From Allomyces arbusculus (Eukaryota; Blastocladiomycota; Blastocladiomycetes; Blastocladiales; Blastocladiaceae): a stretch of 64,000 nt of DNA. The notes below the pieces were generated by a model. The model was given only the letters and a program-made list of their open reading frames with translations. It was not told where the DNA came from and did no database searches. Of the stretch, positions 54,085-64,000 are shown piece by piece. The stretch lies in assembly GCA_027604705.1 (NCBI GenBank), contig JADHYV010000050.1, positions 1 through 64,000 of the forward strand, written 5' to 3'. Both the position numbers and the translations under genes were made by a program. Within the stretch, counting starts at the first letter, position 1; every line of letters begins with the position of its first letter.

Positions 54085-55062
54085 TTACGGTGCGGCTGCG
54101 ATGGCGGCGGCCGGCGACATCCCAGCGCCGTCCTGCGCGTGCACCCAGGCGCGCAACGTGCCGAGCCTCCACCCTTCGAGCATCGCGTTCCACTTCATGA
54201 AGAGAGCGTCCATCTTGTCGAACGCGCGCAGCGCGAGCAGTTCGTCGAGCGCCTATCATTCACAAACCATCATGGTCAGCACTCCGGTCCCTCCAAAAAT
54301 CCCATCACCACGAACGCCAGCGTACCAGCAAAAACCGCCGCTCGCGCGACGGCTCCCACGGCGGACACAGCCGGTCCATAGTCTGCACGCCGGCGCCGAC
54401 ACTCGGCACGTCCCCCGTGACCAGCGCACAGACAATATACGCCAGCGCAAAATCGCCAGCGCGGAATGCCCAGTCCTGCGGGACGCGCTGGGCATGGTGC
54501 ACCAAGTCCAGCCACAACCCCTCTGCCGCGCGGTACTCTCCGGCCCGCGCGCGCGCATCGGCCGACTTGGCGGCCAGCGCCCAGGGGCGGTAGGCCGCCT
54601 GGTCGTCGCCGTCATTCTCGGCCGCGGCCAAGTCGGTCGAGACGATCCGCGCGGCGTCCCAGTGGTTCGCGGCTTCGTCGAACCGGCCTTGTGCGAAAAA
54701 GATGTCGGCAAGGGCCTCGTGCAGCTTGACTTGCCGCGGTTGCACCCAGGTGGGCAGGGCGTCGCCGCGCGACGTGACCATGCGTTCCACTTGGTCGACG
54801 ACTTCGAGGGCCCCCTCGAGCGCGCGGCGGGCCAGGTCGAGGTCGGCGACGTGCGGGTGTTTCCAGTACATGGCGGCCTAATGGGTGGTCGGTCAGTGAA
54901 GGTCGCGGAATGGGAGGGGAGCCAACGGAGGCATCGTACCTGCTCAAACGCGCGCGACGCGTCGTAGGCGAACGCGAGTTCCGTGCTCGCGAGCCGCATG
55001 TATTCTTGTGCCGCGGCCGTCGCGAGCAGTGCCGCGTCAGTGACTATTTTACGGGGAACCAT
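54085..55062 (-). CDS. SNAP-family (alpha-SNAP/Sec17-like) helical-repeat protein
   Basis: SNAPs bridge the AAA ATPase NSF to SNARE complexes for disassembly. Three exons (55062-54940, 54877-54326, 54252-54085) give about 280 residues, near the SNAP length of 290-310. The protein is all-helical with TPR-like units (IFFAQGRFDEAANHWDAARI, ARAGEYRAAEGLWLDLVHHA). The best family clue is CPPWEPSRERRFLLALDELL followed by FDKMDALFMKW and LGTLRAWVHAQ, which parallels PAFSDSREC-KLLEAHEE and the LDQWLTTMLLRI end of alpha-SNAP. The N-terminal TPRs are shorter than usual. Another helical-repeat family remains possible. Confidence 0.6.
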
Positions 55063-55111
55063 TCTTCGTCAGCTCGCCATTCACACCCCTCTCCCCCTCT
55101 CCTACTTCCGA

Positions 55112-55693
55112 CTACGTACACCGCTTGTCGCGCCGCGCGATATTCGCACGCGCCATGAAATCCTCGGCCTTATCATCGACCGCCTCGTCGCGCGCAGCCG
55201 CAGCCACCGCCCACCCGGCCGCATCGTGCGCTTCGGGCACCGCTGGCACCGGCGTACCCGACCGCGACGACACCCCGCGCTTGCGACTCGCCGACCGGCC
55301 CGACCGCGAGGCGGACCGCGTACGGCTCGCCGACCGACTCGTTGACCGGTGTTTCCGCGTACTCCCCGACCCGTCGAGATCGTCCGAGTCCCCGGCCTGG
55401 CCCTCGTCGTCCTGGCCCGTCACGACGGGCACCCAGGTGCCGAGAATCGCCAGGTAGACGTCGCCATTGTCGAGTAACGCGAGCGAGAAGAAGACCCAGT
55501 CTTGGATTTCGAAGCGTGGAGTACGCGCCCGCGCGAAAGAGCGCGCCAGGCGACGGGCCGCTGGGGTGTCGGCGTCGGCGGCAAGGTCGTGTGCGCGCGC
55601 CGCCCAGTAGGAACGGAAAGTCGCGATGGTCACGGTTTGGTTCGAGTGGTAGGCGAGGAAGAGCACGGCGAGGATGAGCAGTTGGATCCACAT
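55112..55693 (-). CDS. Small membrane-anchored protein with Arg/Ser-rich tail; unrecognised
   Basis: Starting at MWIQLLILAVLFLAYHS (55693) gives 193 residues; the frame is open upstream to 56014 but that part has no protein-like character. The first 17 residues form a hydrophobic signal or anchor helix. The middle (TFRSYWAARAHDLA, RTPRFEIQDWVFFSLALLDNGDVYLAILGTW) is globular with a second hydrophobic stretch. The C-terminal half is a run of SRS/RSASR repeats followed by Ala-rich helix and a basic end. It lies between the SNAP-like gene and PEX1, 49 bp from the former on the same strand. Confidence 0.6.
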   Translation of the reverse strand: MWIQLLILAVLFLAYHSNQTVTIATFRSYWAARAHDLAADADTPAARRLARSFARARTPRFEIQDWVFFSLALLDNGDVYLAILGTWVPVVTGQDDEGQAGDSDDLDGSGSTRKHRSTSRSASRTRSASRSGRSASRKRGVSSRSGTPVPAVPEAHDAAGWAVAAAARDEAVDDKAEDFMARANIARRDKRCT

Positions 55694-56192
55694 GGTGTTG
55701 GCGAGATACTTGATGCTGGCGCTGGTGCTTGATGGTCGCAACTGCTGCTGGTGTTGCTGGCGGATGGAGCGCTCGCGGGTCGACTTGACCAGGTGGACAA
55801 GGTGCAGCGCGAGCAGTTCTTGGAGAATAACGGGCAAGCGCGTCGACTCGGTCGCCACGGTGGCCGCGGGCGATGGTCGGCGTGCTGGCGTCGTGCAGCG
55901 GACGGCAGAGACGAAGCCGAGCAGAGGACCCGGTTGACATGGCGCGCATGTGGGCAAGAAAAGGTATGGCGTGGGCCCATGGATGCGCCACAATGACGTC
56001 ACGGTCACGTGCATGTCGCCGAGGCATTAACTGCCTGTTCGCCACGCGCCGGCGGGCTCGGAAGATCACAACAAGCCGGCTGACGCGCTTTTTGCTTGAC
56101 CACCCACCATCGCAACCCCCGCGACGACGACGACGCGAGCCAGCAGCGCGACACCACCAGCAACGTCGAGCACCACCGCAATTCCAGCAACC

Positions 56193-59147
56193 ATGTCCAC
56201 CGTGCGCCCGCGCTGGACCGTGCGCTACGCGCACCGCGCCGACGCCAACGTCGCCGTCCCTTCGGACCTGGCCGCGACCTTCACCTCGCACGCTTCCACG
56301 CGCAAGCGGCCCGCCAAGACTGCACACTTACCAACCGTGCTCGAGCTGCACTGGACCGACCCACACGACAGCACCGAGCAGGTCGCCTACGTGGCCTGGG
56401 CGGGCGACGTTACGCGCCTGACCGCGGCCACCCCGACGGGCGCGACGACCGCCGACGTGCTCGAAATCGACGCGCAATTCGCGCAGGCACTAAAGCTTTC
56501 GAACCTGCACCAGGTGGGCATTCGGCTACACAAGCGGCCGAAACTGGCCAACCGCATCTTTGTCGACCCGTGTTCGCCCGACGATTGGGAAGTACTCGAG
56601 CTCAACGCTGACGCGATCGAGCAGAATTTGTTGCGCCAGGTGCGCGTCGTGTTTCCCGGCCAGCATTTGCCGCTGAAGGTCCCGCCACGCGCGACATTGA
56701 ATGTGAAGGTGACGAGTATTGATCCGGCCGACGCGCCGTGCGTGCTGCTGGATGTGGATTGCGAAGTGGCCGTCGCGCCAAAGTTGCGTGTCGTGGCCAA
56801 GGAACATGACCCGGCGGCGTGTCTGTTGCGTACGGTCTCCGATCCCGATGGGGTGGCTGCGGCTGGGACGGCGGCGGTGCACCCGGACGACTGGGCGCTG
56901 CTCACGCGTCACCTGCAAGACGAACCGGCTGGAACGGCGACGGCGACGATGCATGTGCTCGCCCCGCCCTTGGTCACGCCCGAGCTCGACAAGAAACGCA
57001 ACAGCGGCGGTGCACCTGACGCAACTGACGGAATGACCGCGCCCGCACCCGCCGTCGCGCTTCCGATTGCCAAATCCGACTCGGTTCCGCTCGGCAGTCT
57101 ATGGTGTGCGCCCGACGCGGCGACTCGACTCGCCGCGAGCGTCTCGAACGCTTCGCTTGACGCCGTGGAAATCAACACGAACGGGCTCGTCGTCAAGTGT
57201 ATTCTCGCCGACCTGCCGACCAGCTCTGCGCAAGCGACCGCCGAGTCTGCTGCCGAGAACGACGAGAACGCGGCTGCTGTACCTGCCGACGCACCTGCAC
57301 CGACCGATTCCGAGGAACCCGTTCTCGGCGGCCGCGACACGCACTTTGCCTCGGCCACCACGCACTTCTCCACTCTGCCACCCACGGGGTGCCTTCTCAT
57401 CACCGGCCCCGCGGGGTCCGGCAAATCCAGCTTCGCGCGCGCCCTGCTCTCACGCACTTCCCGCACGTCTCCTTTCCCGCGGACCTTTTTCCTCGACACC
57501 CCGACCACCGCGACGCCGCTCACGCCCGACCGGCAATTCGCGCTCCTCGACGATCTGTTCACCCTGGCTCGCGCGTCGGCGCCATCCATAATCGTCATGG
57601 ACGACGCGGCCTCCCTGATCCCAGGCGAGGCCGACGACATGGCACGCAGCGACGCCGTCGCGCAGTACCTCGCCGACCACCTGGTCGCCCTCTGGACCCA
57701 GGATCGCGCCGACGTGCATGTGGTCCTGGTCGCGCCGCAGGCATCGAGTCTGCACGCGGCATTGCGCGCGAATTATCTGGTGGCCGGGGAAGTGGCATTG
57801 GGGCAGGGCGGGCGCGACGAGCGGCGTGCGGTGATTAGCGCGCTGTTGGGCGCGCGCGGGATTGAGGTGGGCGACGCGGAGTTGGACGAGGTGGTTGGGC
57901 GGACCGACGGGTACGCGCCACGGGACTACGCGCACGTGGTCCGGCGCGCGCATCAGGTCGCCGTCCAGGCGATGCGTGACGCCAATGACCCGGCCGAGCG
58001 CGTCATCGTGACCGCGACGCACGTGCGGTCCGCGCTCGACGGGTACACACCCGCAACGCTCGCGTCGCTCAAGACCACCGCGTCCACCACTTCGGCGTCC
58101 TGGTCCCAGATCGGCGGGATGCACGAGGCTAAACGCACCCTTCTGGAAACGTTTGCGTGGCCGCGGAAGTACCCGGCGCTCTTCGCGTCCTGCCCACTGC
58201 GCCTCCGCTCCGGCGTTCTCCTGTACGGCTTCCCCGGATGCGGGAAGACGTTGCTTGCGTCGGCCGTCGCCGCCGAATGCGGCTTGCCGTGTGTCGCCGT
58301 CAAGGGCCCCGAACTGCTGAACAAGTACATTGGCGCGTCTGAGGCGGCCGTGCGGGATTTGTTTGCCCGTGCCCGGGCTGCGCGGCCGTGTATCGTCTTC
58401 TTTGACGAGTTAGACGCGCTCGCGCCCCGACGCGGGACAGATAACGCGGGCGTGACCGACCGGATCGTGAACCAGCTCTTGACGGAACTCGATGGCGCGG
58501 AAGGACTGCAGGGGGTGTATGTCCTGGGCGCGACGTCGCGGCCGGACTTGATTGATCCGGCGCTGCTGCGGCCGGGGCGGCTGGATAAGGCGCTGCTGTG
58601 CGATATGCCGGGGGTTGAGGAGCGGGGGGAGATTTTGAGGACGGTCGCGGGGAATGCGGATGTGGAGGTGGATGACGAAGTGAAGTGGGAGGAGGTGGCG
58701 GCGAGGGCCGAGGGGTTCACTGGCGCGGATTTGCAGGCGGTCGTTGCACAGGCGCAGCTCGAGGCCGTGCAGGACGTGATGGCTGCGCGCGCGGCTGCGG
58801 CGGCCGAGGATGCGAGTGCTGTGGATCCCGACGATGACGAGGAGGACAGGGATTGGGGGATGGATGTCAAGGCTGACGCGGGGATGTCGGCCGCGGCGCG
58901 GCGCGCGTTGCTGGATGGCCTGGGCACAGATGAGGATGATGGTGATTCAGGGGTGGGAGCCGACCACCATGCGCGCCAGCAGCAACACCCGAAGCTCGTT
59001 CTCCGCGCGCACCACGTTATGGCGGCTCTCGCGGCGACGCGGCCGTCGGTGTCGGTTGCGCAAAGGCGGAAGCTCGAGCATGTGTATGCGCAGTTTGCGG
59101 CGGGGAAAATCGACGTGCCGAGCCAGCAGAAGCTCACGTTGAAGTGA
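56193..59147 (+). CDS. PEX1: Peroxisomal biogenesis factor 1, AAA+ ATPase (PEX1)
   Basis: PEX1 with PEX6 extracts the ubiquitinated import receptor PEX5 from the peroxisome membrane. A single exon of 984 residues. An N-terminal domain (residues 1-180; VAYVAWAGDVTRL and HLPLKVPPRATLNVKV) is followed by the weaker D1 ATPase, with Walker A GPAGSGKSS near residue 405 and an atypical Walker B ending MDD, as in other PEX1 D1 domains. The canonical D2 has Walker A GFPGCGKTLLASAVA near 680, pore segment PELLNKYIGASE, Walker B IVFFDELDALAPRRG near 735 and the PEX1-like TSRPDLIDPALLRPGRLDKAL. An acidic insert precedes the C-terminal helices. Shorter than human PEX1 (1283) but within the fungal range. 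Confidence 0.96.
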   Translation: MSTVRPRWTVRYAHRADANVAVPSDLAATFTSHASTRKRPAKTAHLPTVLELHWTDPHDSTEQVAYVAWAGDVTRLTAATPTGATTADVLEIDAQFAQALKLSNLHQVGIRLHKRPKLANRIFVDPCSPDDWEVLELNADAIEQNLLRQVRVVFPGQHLPLKVPPRATLNVKVTSIDPADAPCVLLDVDCEVAVAPKLRVVAKEHDPAACLLRTVSDPDGVAAAGTAAVHPDDWALLTRHLQDEPAGTATATMHVLAPPLVTPELDKKRNSGGAPDATDGMTAPAPAVALPIAKSDSVPLGSLWCAPDAATRLAASVSNASLDAVEINTNGLVVKCILADLPTSSAQATAESAAENDENAAAVPADAPAPTDSEEPVLGGRDTHFASATTHFSTLPPTGCLLITGPAGSGKSSFARALLSRTSRTSPFPRTFFLDTPTTATPLTPDRQFALLDDLFTLARASAPSIIVMDDAASLIPGEADDMARSDAVAQYLADHLVALWTQDRADVHVVLVAPQASSLHAALRANYLVAGEVALGQGGRDERRAVISALLGARGIEVGDAELDEVVGRTDGYAPRDYAHVVRRAHQVAVQAMRDANDPAERVIVTATHVRSALDGYTPATLASLKTTASTTSASWSQIGGMHEAKRTLLETFAWPRKYPALFASCPLRLRSGVLLYGFPGCGKTLLASAVAAECGLPCVAVKGPELLNKYIGASEAAVRDLFARARAARPCIVFFDELDALAPRRGTDNAGVTDRIVNQLLTELDGAEGLQGVYVLGATSRPDLIDPALLRPGRLDKALLCDMPGVEERGEILRTVAGNADVEVDDEVKWEEVAARAEGFTGADLQAVVAQAQLEAVQDVMAARAAAAAEDASAVDPDDDEEDRDWGMDVKADAGMSAAARRALLDGLGTDEDDGDSGVGADHHARQQQHPKLVLRAHHVMAALAATRPSVSVAQRRKLEHVYAQFAAGKIDVPSQQKLTLK

Positions 59148-59439
59148 TAAGGGGTGGAGAGGGGCCGCGTGTCGCGGCTGGACGAGATGCATTTGGTTTT
59201 GACTGATTTGATTTGGATTTTGATGTGGGGAGCGCCCAGGGCAACAACGTCGAGCAAGGCGGGGGGTCACTCATTTGGAGCAAGTGGCTCTCGGCTTTCA
59301 ATTACTGTCATGCCACACCACGTCATTGCACCCACACCGCGCCGCTAGCAACCGCGCTGACCAACAAGCAAATCATCGCTACTTCCAACCGGATTTCCTC
59401 GTTCACAACTCGTTCAACTACGCTGTAACTGCCCGCACA

Positions 59440-60456
59440 ATGTTCAGCACTTTGTCCCTGACCCGCCCGCTGCGTGCGATGCCACCAAGGAGGCCAACCG
59501 TGTCTGTGCAAGCCGCTCTTTTGCGCCCGTGTGCGGCGTACACGACGAACCCGCCGCCACCACTGCCGCCATCGTTCGATACGTACAAGTTTGCGCAGAA
59601 ACTCGAGGAGGAAGGGTTCTCGCGCGAGCAGGCTGAGGCGATTATGACGTCGTTCTCGGAAGTGATTGGCGAGAGGTAAAGAAGGGACCGATTTGAACGG
59701 CGATGGAACGAAACTGGGTGGACAAGGACTGACGGTGCTGTACCGTTCGCTTCGGCAGTATGGCCAACCTCAAGCAGACGATGGTGACCAAGGCCGACCA
59801 GGAAAAGGCACGCCGCTCGCTCCAACTGCACTCACCCATTGTGCGGTGCGCACGCTGACGCCCAGCCCGTGTTCTCTCTCCAGAACGTGCACATGTACAA
59901 GGTCGACTTTACGGCACTCAAGTCGGAAATCAAAATGCTTGAAAAGAACGACTTTGCGATTCTCAAGTCCGAGACGGAACGACTCACGACGGAACTCGAG
60001 AAACTCAAGCAAAAGCTGCGCGAAGAGATGAACCGGCTGCAAGCCGGTGTGCGCCTCGACCTGAACCTGGAAAAGGGCCGGTTGCGCGACGAGACCGGCG
60101 TGCAAGACATGAAGATTCGCGAGGCCGACACGCGGATTGAGACGGAAATTTCCAATATTCGCACGCAGCTTGAGTCGATCAAGTTTGAGATTATTCGCAA
60201 TATTGTCGGCACGCTGACGGCGGCCGGCGGGTTGATTCTCGGTGCGTTGCTGGCTTCGCGTTTGTGTCGTGCTTGGAGCAAGACGGAGACTGACTCGCGC
60301 GGTGTAAGCGTACATGCGGTTTTTGCACTAGCGCGCACATGCCGCATCGATCTATTTTGTGGATTATTGTACCATTTTTGCAAACTGCAACCCGTACGCA
60401 AATGCTGCGAGCCGGCTGTCGAGAATCACATTGTCATGTTGGTCCGCAAACGCTGA
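59440..60456 (+). CDS. DUF1640/CCDC90-MCUR1 family mitochondrial inner-membrane coiled-coil protein
   Basis: The family includes MCUR1, CCDC90B and yeast Fmp32, mitochondrial membrane proteins tied to calcium uniporter or respiratory-chain assembly. Three exons: 59440-59675, 59759-59840 and 59884 onward. The N-terminus is Arg-rich and acid-free (mitochondrial presequence), then DTYKFAQKLEEEGFSREQAEAIM (family head), MVTKADQEK, YKVDFTALKSEIKMLEKND, LTTELEKLKQKLREEMNRLQ, ISNIRTQLESIKFEIIRNIVGTLTAAGGLILGALLASRL with a C-terminal membrane helix. After that helix the frame runs 65 more residues with no family resemblance, into the 3' end of the Nudix gene on the other strand; either the true stop comes earlier through another intron, or the ends overlap. 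About 297 residues as drawn. Confidence 0.82.
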
Positions 60457-61313
60457 ATTGGTGTTGCTCTTGGTCAGTTCTCGCGTGCGCATCTTCTGGG
60501 GCCGAAAAACCCAATAAAAACGTACCCTTGAGCCGATGGTACAGTCCGTCAAGCGGGATCAACATCGTCGTCAAACTAAACTCGTCGTCTTCAAGCTGCG
60601 GCCTCGCGTGGACGTTCTCGGGCGCGTCGAGGTCGACCTACCCCACCACCGCACTCATCAGGGACCCGTATCGACCGCAACCCATGGAAAAAAACGCGCA
60701 CCTCGCACCGCACCAACAGTCCGCACGCGCCCATGACCGACGGTTCGTACGCGTACATCGTGTCGACGGTCCAGTTGGTGCCAGTGAACCCCGTCTCCTC
60801 CTTGAGTTCGCGCACGGCCGTGTTCTCGGGGCTCGTCTCGCCGCGGTCAATGCACCCACTCGGCAGCTCGAGCGTGTACGCGTTGACGGGAGGGCGGTAC
60901 TGCAGGACAGCCACAAGCTGGTTGGCCAGCTCCGGGCGCGTTGCCGACTTGGTCACGGCAAGAATGTCGGTGGCTACACGTCGCGTGACGCATAAGCGTG
61001 AGCGTGATACACAGAACGCGACGCGCAGCGTTGGTTGATTGATAATACCATCGAGCGTGCCGTGCTCGGGCGCGTTCTGCTCGTGCGGCGGGATCCCGTG
61101 CTGCCGGCGGTAGACGCCCTCGTAGACGCGCGCATCGGGCTCGCCGGGCACGCTGTAGGTGATGGTCTCGAGCCCGAGCCAGCGCAAAGCCTGGGTCGCG
61201 TGCTTGGTGCGCGCCTCGAGCACTGGCGGGGTGGGCGGGACTGTCAGATCGACTTGCACATGCGGCGGGAGCGCGAGCGGGTGCGGGTGCTCGTCGTGCG
61301 CTTGGTCGGCCAT
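60364..61313 (-). CDS. ADP-sugar pyrophosphatase, Nudix family (NUDT5/YSA1-like)
   Basis: The enzyme should hydrolyse ADP-ribose and related ADP-sugars to AMP and sugar phosphate. Four exons: 61313-61049, 60973-60702, 60637-60526 and 60452-60364, about 245 residues. Spliced hallmarks: RYRPPVNAYTLELPSGCIDRG and the Nudix box with GETSPE...RELKEETGF (catalytic RExxEE present), YEPSVMGACGLLVRCEVDLD, LEDDEFSLTTMLIPLDGL (the family's second acidic site), and a C-terminal helix ILDSRLAAFAYGLQFAK that parallels SYALALK in human NUDT5. The box has eight residues between Glu and the RE pair rather than the usual seven. Introns 75, 64 and 73 nt. Confidence 0.87.
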
Positions 61314-61619
61314 GGTTGCCGTGCAGTATTGCAGCTGTGGACGATGGGTGGTCGACTGTGGTCAATGCGATGGTGGCAGTGAAGGTTGCCAGCAACGAGG
61401 GCTGGGCTTGGAACTTAACAATGATGTGGCAAGCATTGCACGGCAAGCATCGGCAGCAGGCGTGCGCGAGACGCGTGCAAACGTCGGTTCGGATGTTCCC
61501 GCTCCTGTTGCTGCAGCGCCGCTCGTCAACTGATCCTGCACGCGCCGTCCTCAAAAATAACATGCCGCAACGTGCTCTAACAGTTTGGACCCGATTAGAA
61601 AACCAGCACATCAACCACC

Positions 61620-61886
61620 ATGGGCGCCTCAGTCACCGACGAAATCAAGTACCTCGTCACGGCGATCCACCGCCTGGGCGAGAAGAACGCAGCGGGCCAA
61701 GTGGTCGTGCCCTACGGCAAGCTCGTGCATGACGACCAGATCGCCAACACGCTCGAGGGTCTGTTTGGCACACTCAAGGCCGCCAAGAAGCGCAAGGTCG
61801 TCTCGTTCCAAGGCGAGCTGTTGCTCTCGCCCGTGCACGACAAGGTCGAGGTCATGCTCTTGACGGACGTTGTGCCGGACGTGTAA
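61620..61886 (+). CDS. ABRACL: Costars family protein (ABRACL)
   Basis: A complete 88-residue protein, starting in a good context (ACCACCATGG). Costars proteins, related to the C-terminal actin-binding part of ABRA/STARS, promote actin dynamics and cell motility in Dictyostelium and animals. The whole protein aligns with ABRACL: EIKYLVTAIHRLGEKNAAG, VVPYGKLVHDDQIANTLEGL, FGTLKAAKKRKVVSFQGELL, VHDKVEVMLLTD. Length is the family length (about 80 residues). An actin regulator fits an organism with motile, sometimes amoeboid zoospores. Confidence 0.93.
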   Translation: MGASVTDEIKYLVTAIHRLGEKNAAGQVVVPYGKLVHDDQIANTLEGLFGTLKAAKKRKVVSFQGELLLSPVHDKVEVMLLTDVVPDV

Positions 61887-61947
61887 TTGAACAGAAAATA
61901 CCCCCACGCCTTGCACCCCTATATATGACCAAAAAATCCCTTCGCGC

Positions 61948-63394
61948 TTACTGCCGCTTCACCTTCACATCCAAGAACAGCCGCACTGGGTACCCCAACA
62001 CACGCTCCAACTCGGCCCCAGCCTCCTGCTGCACCGCCACAACCACTTTCCCTCCGCTCCCCACAACAATCTTTTCCTGGCCGGGGCGGTCCACCAAAAT
62101 CTCCTGCACAACGTGCAACCCTCCCGGCACAGTCGAGTTGGGGTCGGCGGACGGCAGCTCTTCCCAGACGGCCGTGCGCTGTCGGAGAGCGTACGGCAAG
62201 TACCCGTACAACCGCTCATAGAATCCTTGTCGCACAAACTGCGCGAGTAATGCCTGCGGCGCCGTATCCGTCCGGACGGACGACGGGTACTGGTGCTCCC
62301 CTGGGCGCGCGAGCGAGAGGAGGTGCGTGCGCAGGGTGTCGAGCGACCAGCCCTGCGATGCCGAGACGTAGTAAACCGCCAACGCAGAACTGGCATAGGT
62401 CTCCGCGAGGAACCGCGCCGCATCGCTCAGGTGTTGCGGTGCGTCGCCTGCGCGCCTAAAGGCTTCAGCGATGCGTGGCGATGGACGGATGGGCGTCGTT
62501 GTTGCGGATTCAAAGGACGATGCAGTCGCCGTGGGGAGCATAAAGGGCGCATCGGCGGGAACAGTGATCGAGGAGGGCAGCAACAGGTCCATCTTGTTGA
62601 AAACAACGGTCGTCGGCAGCTGGTGTTCCGCGAGCCGCCGGAACATGTACTTTTCAATCGGCATGGGCCCGGCCTTGTAGAGCAGCTTGGCCGCGTCGAG
62701 GACGACCAGCACGTGCTGCGCGGTCGGAAGCGACGTCCAAGATGCAGTGATGACGCCGCGCGACACTCTATCGCACCACGGTCAGCGAGAGCGAAATGAA
62801 GGGGGGGGGGGGGGGGGAGAACGGGGGAGAAACGCACTTGCTGCGATGCTTCGAGTCGACGATCCCAGGCGTATCGGAAAACACGACTTGCGTGTTTCCT
62901 TCCGTCCAAATGCCCGTGATGCGCTCGCGCGTCGTCTGCGCGCGTGGACTGACCACCGATACTTTGCTCGCAATCAGAGCGTTTACGAGCGACGACTTGC
63001 CAGCGTTCGCTGGGCCAAGCACCGCCGCTTGCAGGGTTTGCGGGTCGGTGGGCTGTTCGGTCGGCGTGACGACTTGCTGCAGGGTCCGCATGACGTCGGG
63101 TTTCGGCACGGGTTTTGGGAGCAGGTCGGCTATCGACGTCGGTCGTGGCGGAGTAGCCGCAGGTGCTGCTGCCGCGCCGTCCCTGGTAATCGCCAGCTCT
63201 GGTGCTCGCTCAAACGGCGCAGCCAAGTTATCGTGGTCGCGCTTGATCTCGTCCATGGGGATCCCGGCGCGCAGCTTAGCGCGGGCCATGATCGACATGG
63301 GACGATGCAATAATCGGTGGACTTGTGCACCATGGCGAGGTAAAGCTTGCACGAGCGGTCGGGCGGCCATGGCAAGGGCTCTTGCGGGGGACAT
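61948..63394 (-). CDS. ERAL1: Mitochondrial Era-like GTPase (small-subunit assembly)
   Basis: Era binds the 3' end of small-subunit rRNA and aids ribosome assembly; the fungal/animal form acts in mitochondria. Two exons (63394-62838 and 62767-61948) give about 458 residues. The frame is open a little further upstream but the first ATG is at 63394 (MSPARALAMAARP). Motifs: G1 GPANAGKSSLVNAL, switch I VSPRAQTTRERITG, G3 DTPGI followed by the intron, G4 NKMDLL, G5 VSASQGWSLDTLRTHLL, and a C-terminal KH-like GSGGKVVVAVQQEAG. The N-terminal Arg/His/Ala-rich region is a likely mitochondrial presequence. The 70-nt intron holds a run of 17 C on its own strand. Confidence 0.92.
62801..62817. repeat. 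Poly-G run in the Era GTPase intron
   Basis: Seventeen consecutive G on the + strand, so a C-run in the intron of the minus-strand gene, close to its branch/polypyrimidine region. Confidence 0.85.
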
Positions 63395-64000
63395 TGGGTG
63401 GAGAAGGTTGCTGGACACAATTGCTGCGTGTTGCCAGGTGTTGAGCGGAAATGAAGGTCGAATTCGCTAGATTGCAGATAGTTGCAATTGGTGAGGAGTT
63501 GAAGGGACTTGAGTGATGGTTGCAACGTGTCACGTGCGCATGAAGTCGAGCAAGTTACCAGAGAGCGACACTCTCTCACGACCGACGACACGAGCCCTCG
63601 AAACCAAAGCACGCGTCCACGAGACTGGGGCCTGGGAGCAGGGGCGCTGAACTCAGGAGAAGATCTTGGATGACACTGCGGGCAGTGATTGGGCGACGTT
63701 GGCGATGCGATCAGGGAGCTGCAGGGTCGTTATTTCGACGTGTTGATCATGGCCAACGACGCGGTCACCTGACGCGAACTTGATGTGAACGACACGGATA
63801 AACTACGCATTCGACGAGACTCAACTTGGTGCATCGAAAAGCATCGCGCAATTATGCTCAGCAGTTCAAGAGGTGGTCCCGGCCGAGGCAGCGGTGGCGG
63901 TGTGCGGCTGGACGCGCGAACCCCCCTCTCCTCAAGCTGCGCCAAATCTGCTCGTAGCGATCGCTCAAGAAATTCAACCAAATGGCTGTCATGTGGCGGC
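63395..64000. other. Upstream region of the Era GTPase and window end
   Basis: About 600 bp. The first part is probably the Era promoter. Near the window end a minus-strand frame (63730-63981) with LLERSLRADLAQLEERG-type sequence could be an exon of a gene beyond the window, but nothing identifies it. Confidence 0.3.

Noticed and set aside
55173-56327. Long minus-strand frame of 384 codons upstream of PEX1
   Set aside because: It overlaps the membrane-protein frame and runs into the PEX1 start; composition (Arg/Gly/Ala) is that of a GC-driven chance frame.

Overview
The window looks like nuclear DNA of a flagellated (zoosporic) fungus. Pointers to a fungus are short spliceosomal introns (mostly 62-111 nt, donors GTACG/GTATG/GTGCG, acceptors TAG/CAG), a fungal-type rhodanese-plus-tyrosine-phosphatase protein, and fungal-type gene packing. 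Pointer to a flagellum is an adenylate kinase 7 gene with a DPY-30 tail, a protein known from cilia and flagella. The very GC-rich, C/G-ending codons of the conserved genes would fit Blastocladiomycota (Allomyces-like) or a chytrid; the exact lineage is an inference.

Layout. (1) 0.1-10.4 kb: conserved, GC-rich genes: D-glycerate 3-kinase (-), rhodanese/tyrosine phosphatase (-), adenylate kinase 7 (+), and an unrecognised nuclear-looking protein (+). (2) About 10.4-41.9 kb: an accessory island with lower GC, built mainly from one family of about 715-745-residue F-box-like/leucine-rich proteins. I count four open copies (one C-terminally short) and at least six decayed copies on both strands. 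Within the island lie two small hydrophobic IFI6/IFI27-like (interferon-induced 6-16 family) genes, two Fic-domain genes (one with a complete Fic signature, one degenerate), and a single housekeeping gene, the coenzyme Q kinase COQ8. (3) 41.9-64 kb: dense conserved genes again: two tandem short-chain dehydrogenases, a PPOX-type flavoprotein, the splicing factor RBM22/Ecm2, a 996-residue disordered protein, TMA16, TRM6, an alpha-SNAP-like protein, a small membrane protein, PEX1, a DUF1640 mitochondrial coiled-coil protein, an ADP-sugar Nudix hydrolase, ABRACL/Costars and a mitochondrial Era GTPase.

The housekeeping genes are functionally unrelated (peroxisome, mitochondrion, splicing, tRNA modification, ribosome biogenesis, flagellum). 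They are packed closely, often head-to-head or tail-to-tail. The island behaves differently: single-exon or nearly intronless paralogues, duplicated, truncated and frameshifted copies, and long gene-free stretches. I saw no reverse transcriptase, transposase, integrase, CRISPR array or rRNA gene, and no complete tRNA gene. Exon boundaries below were read by hand from splice consensus, reading-frame continuity and family conservation.
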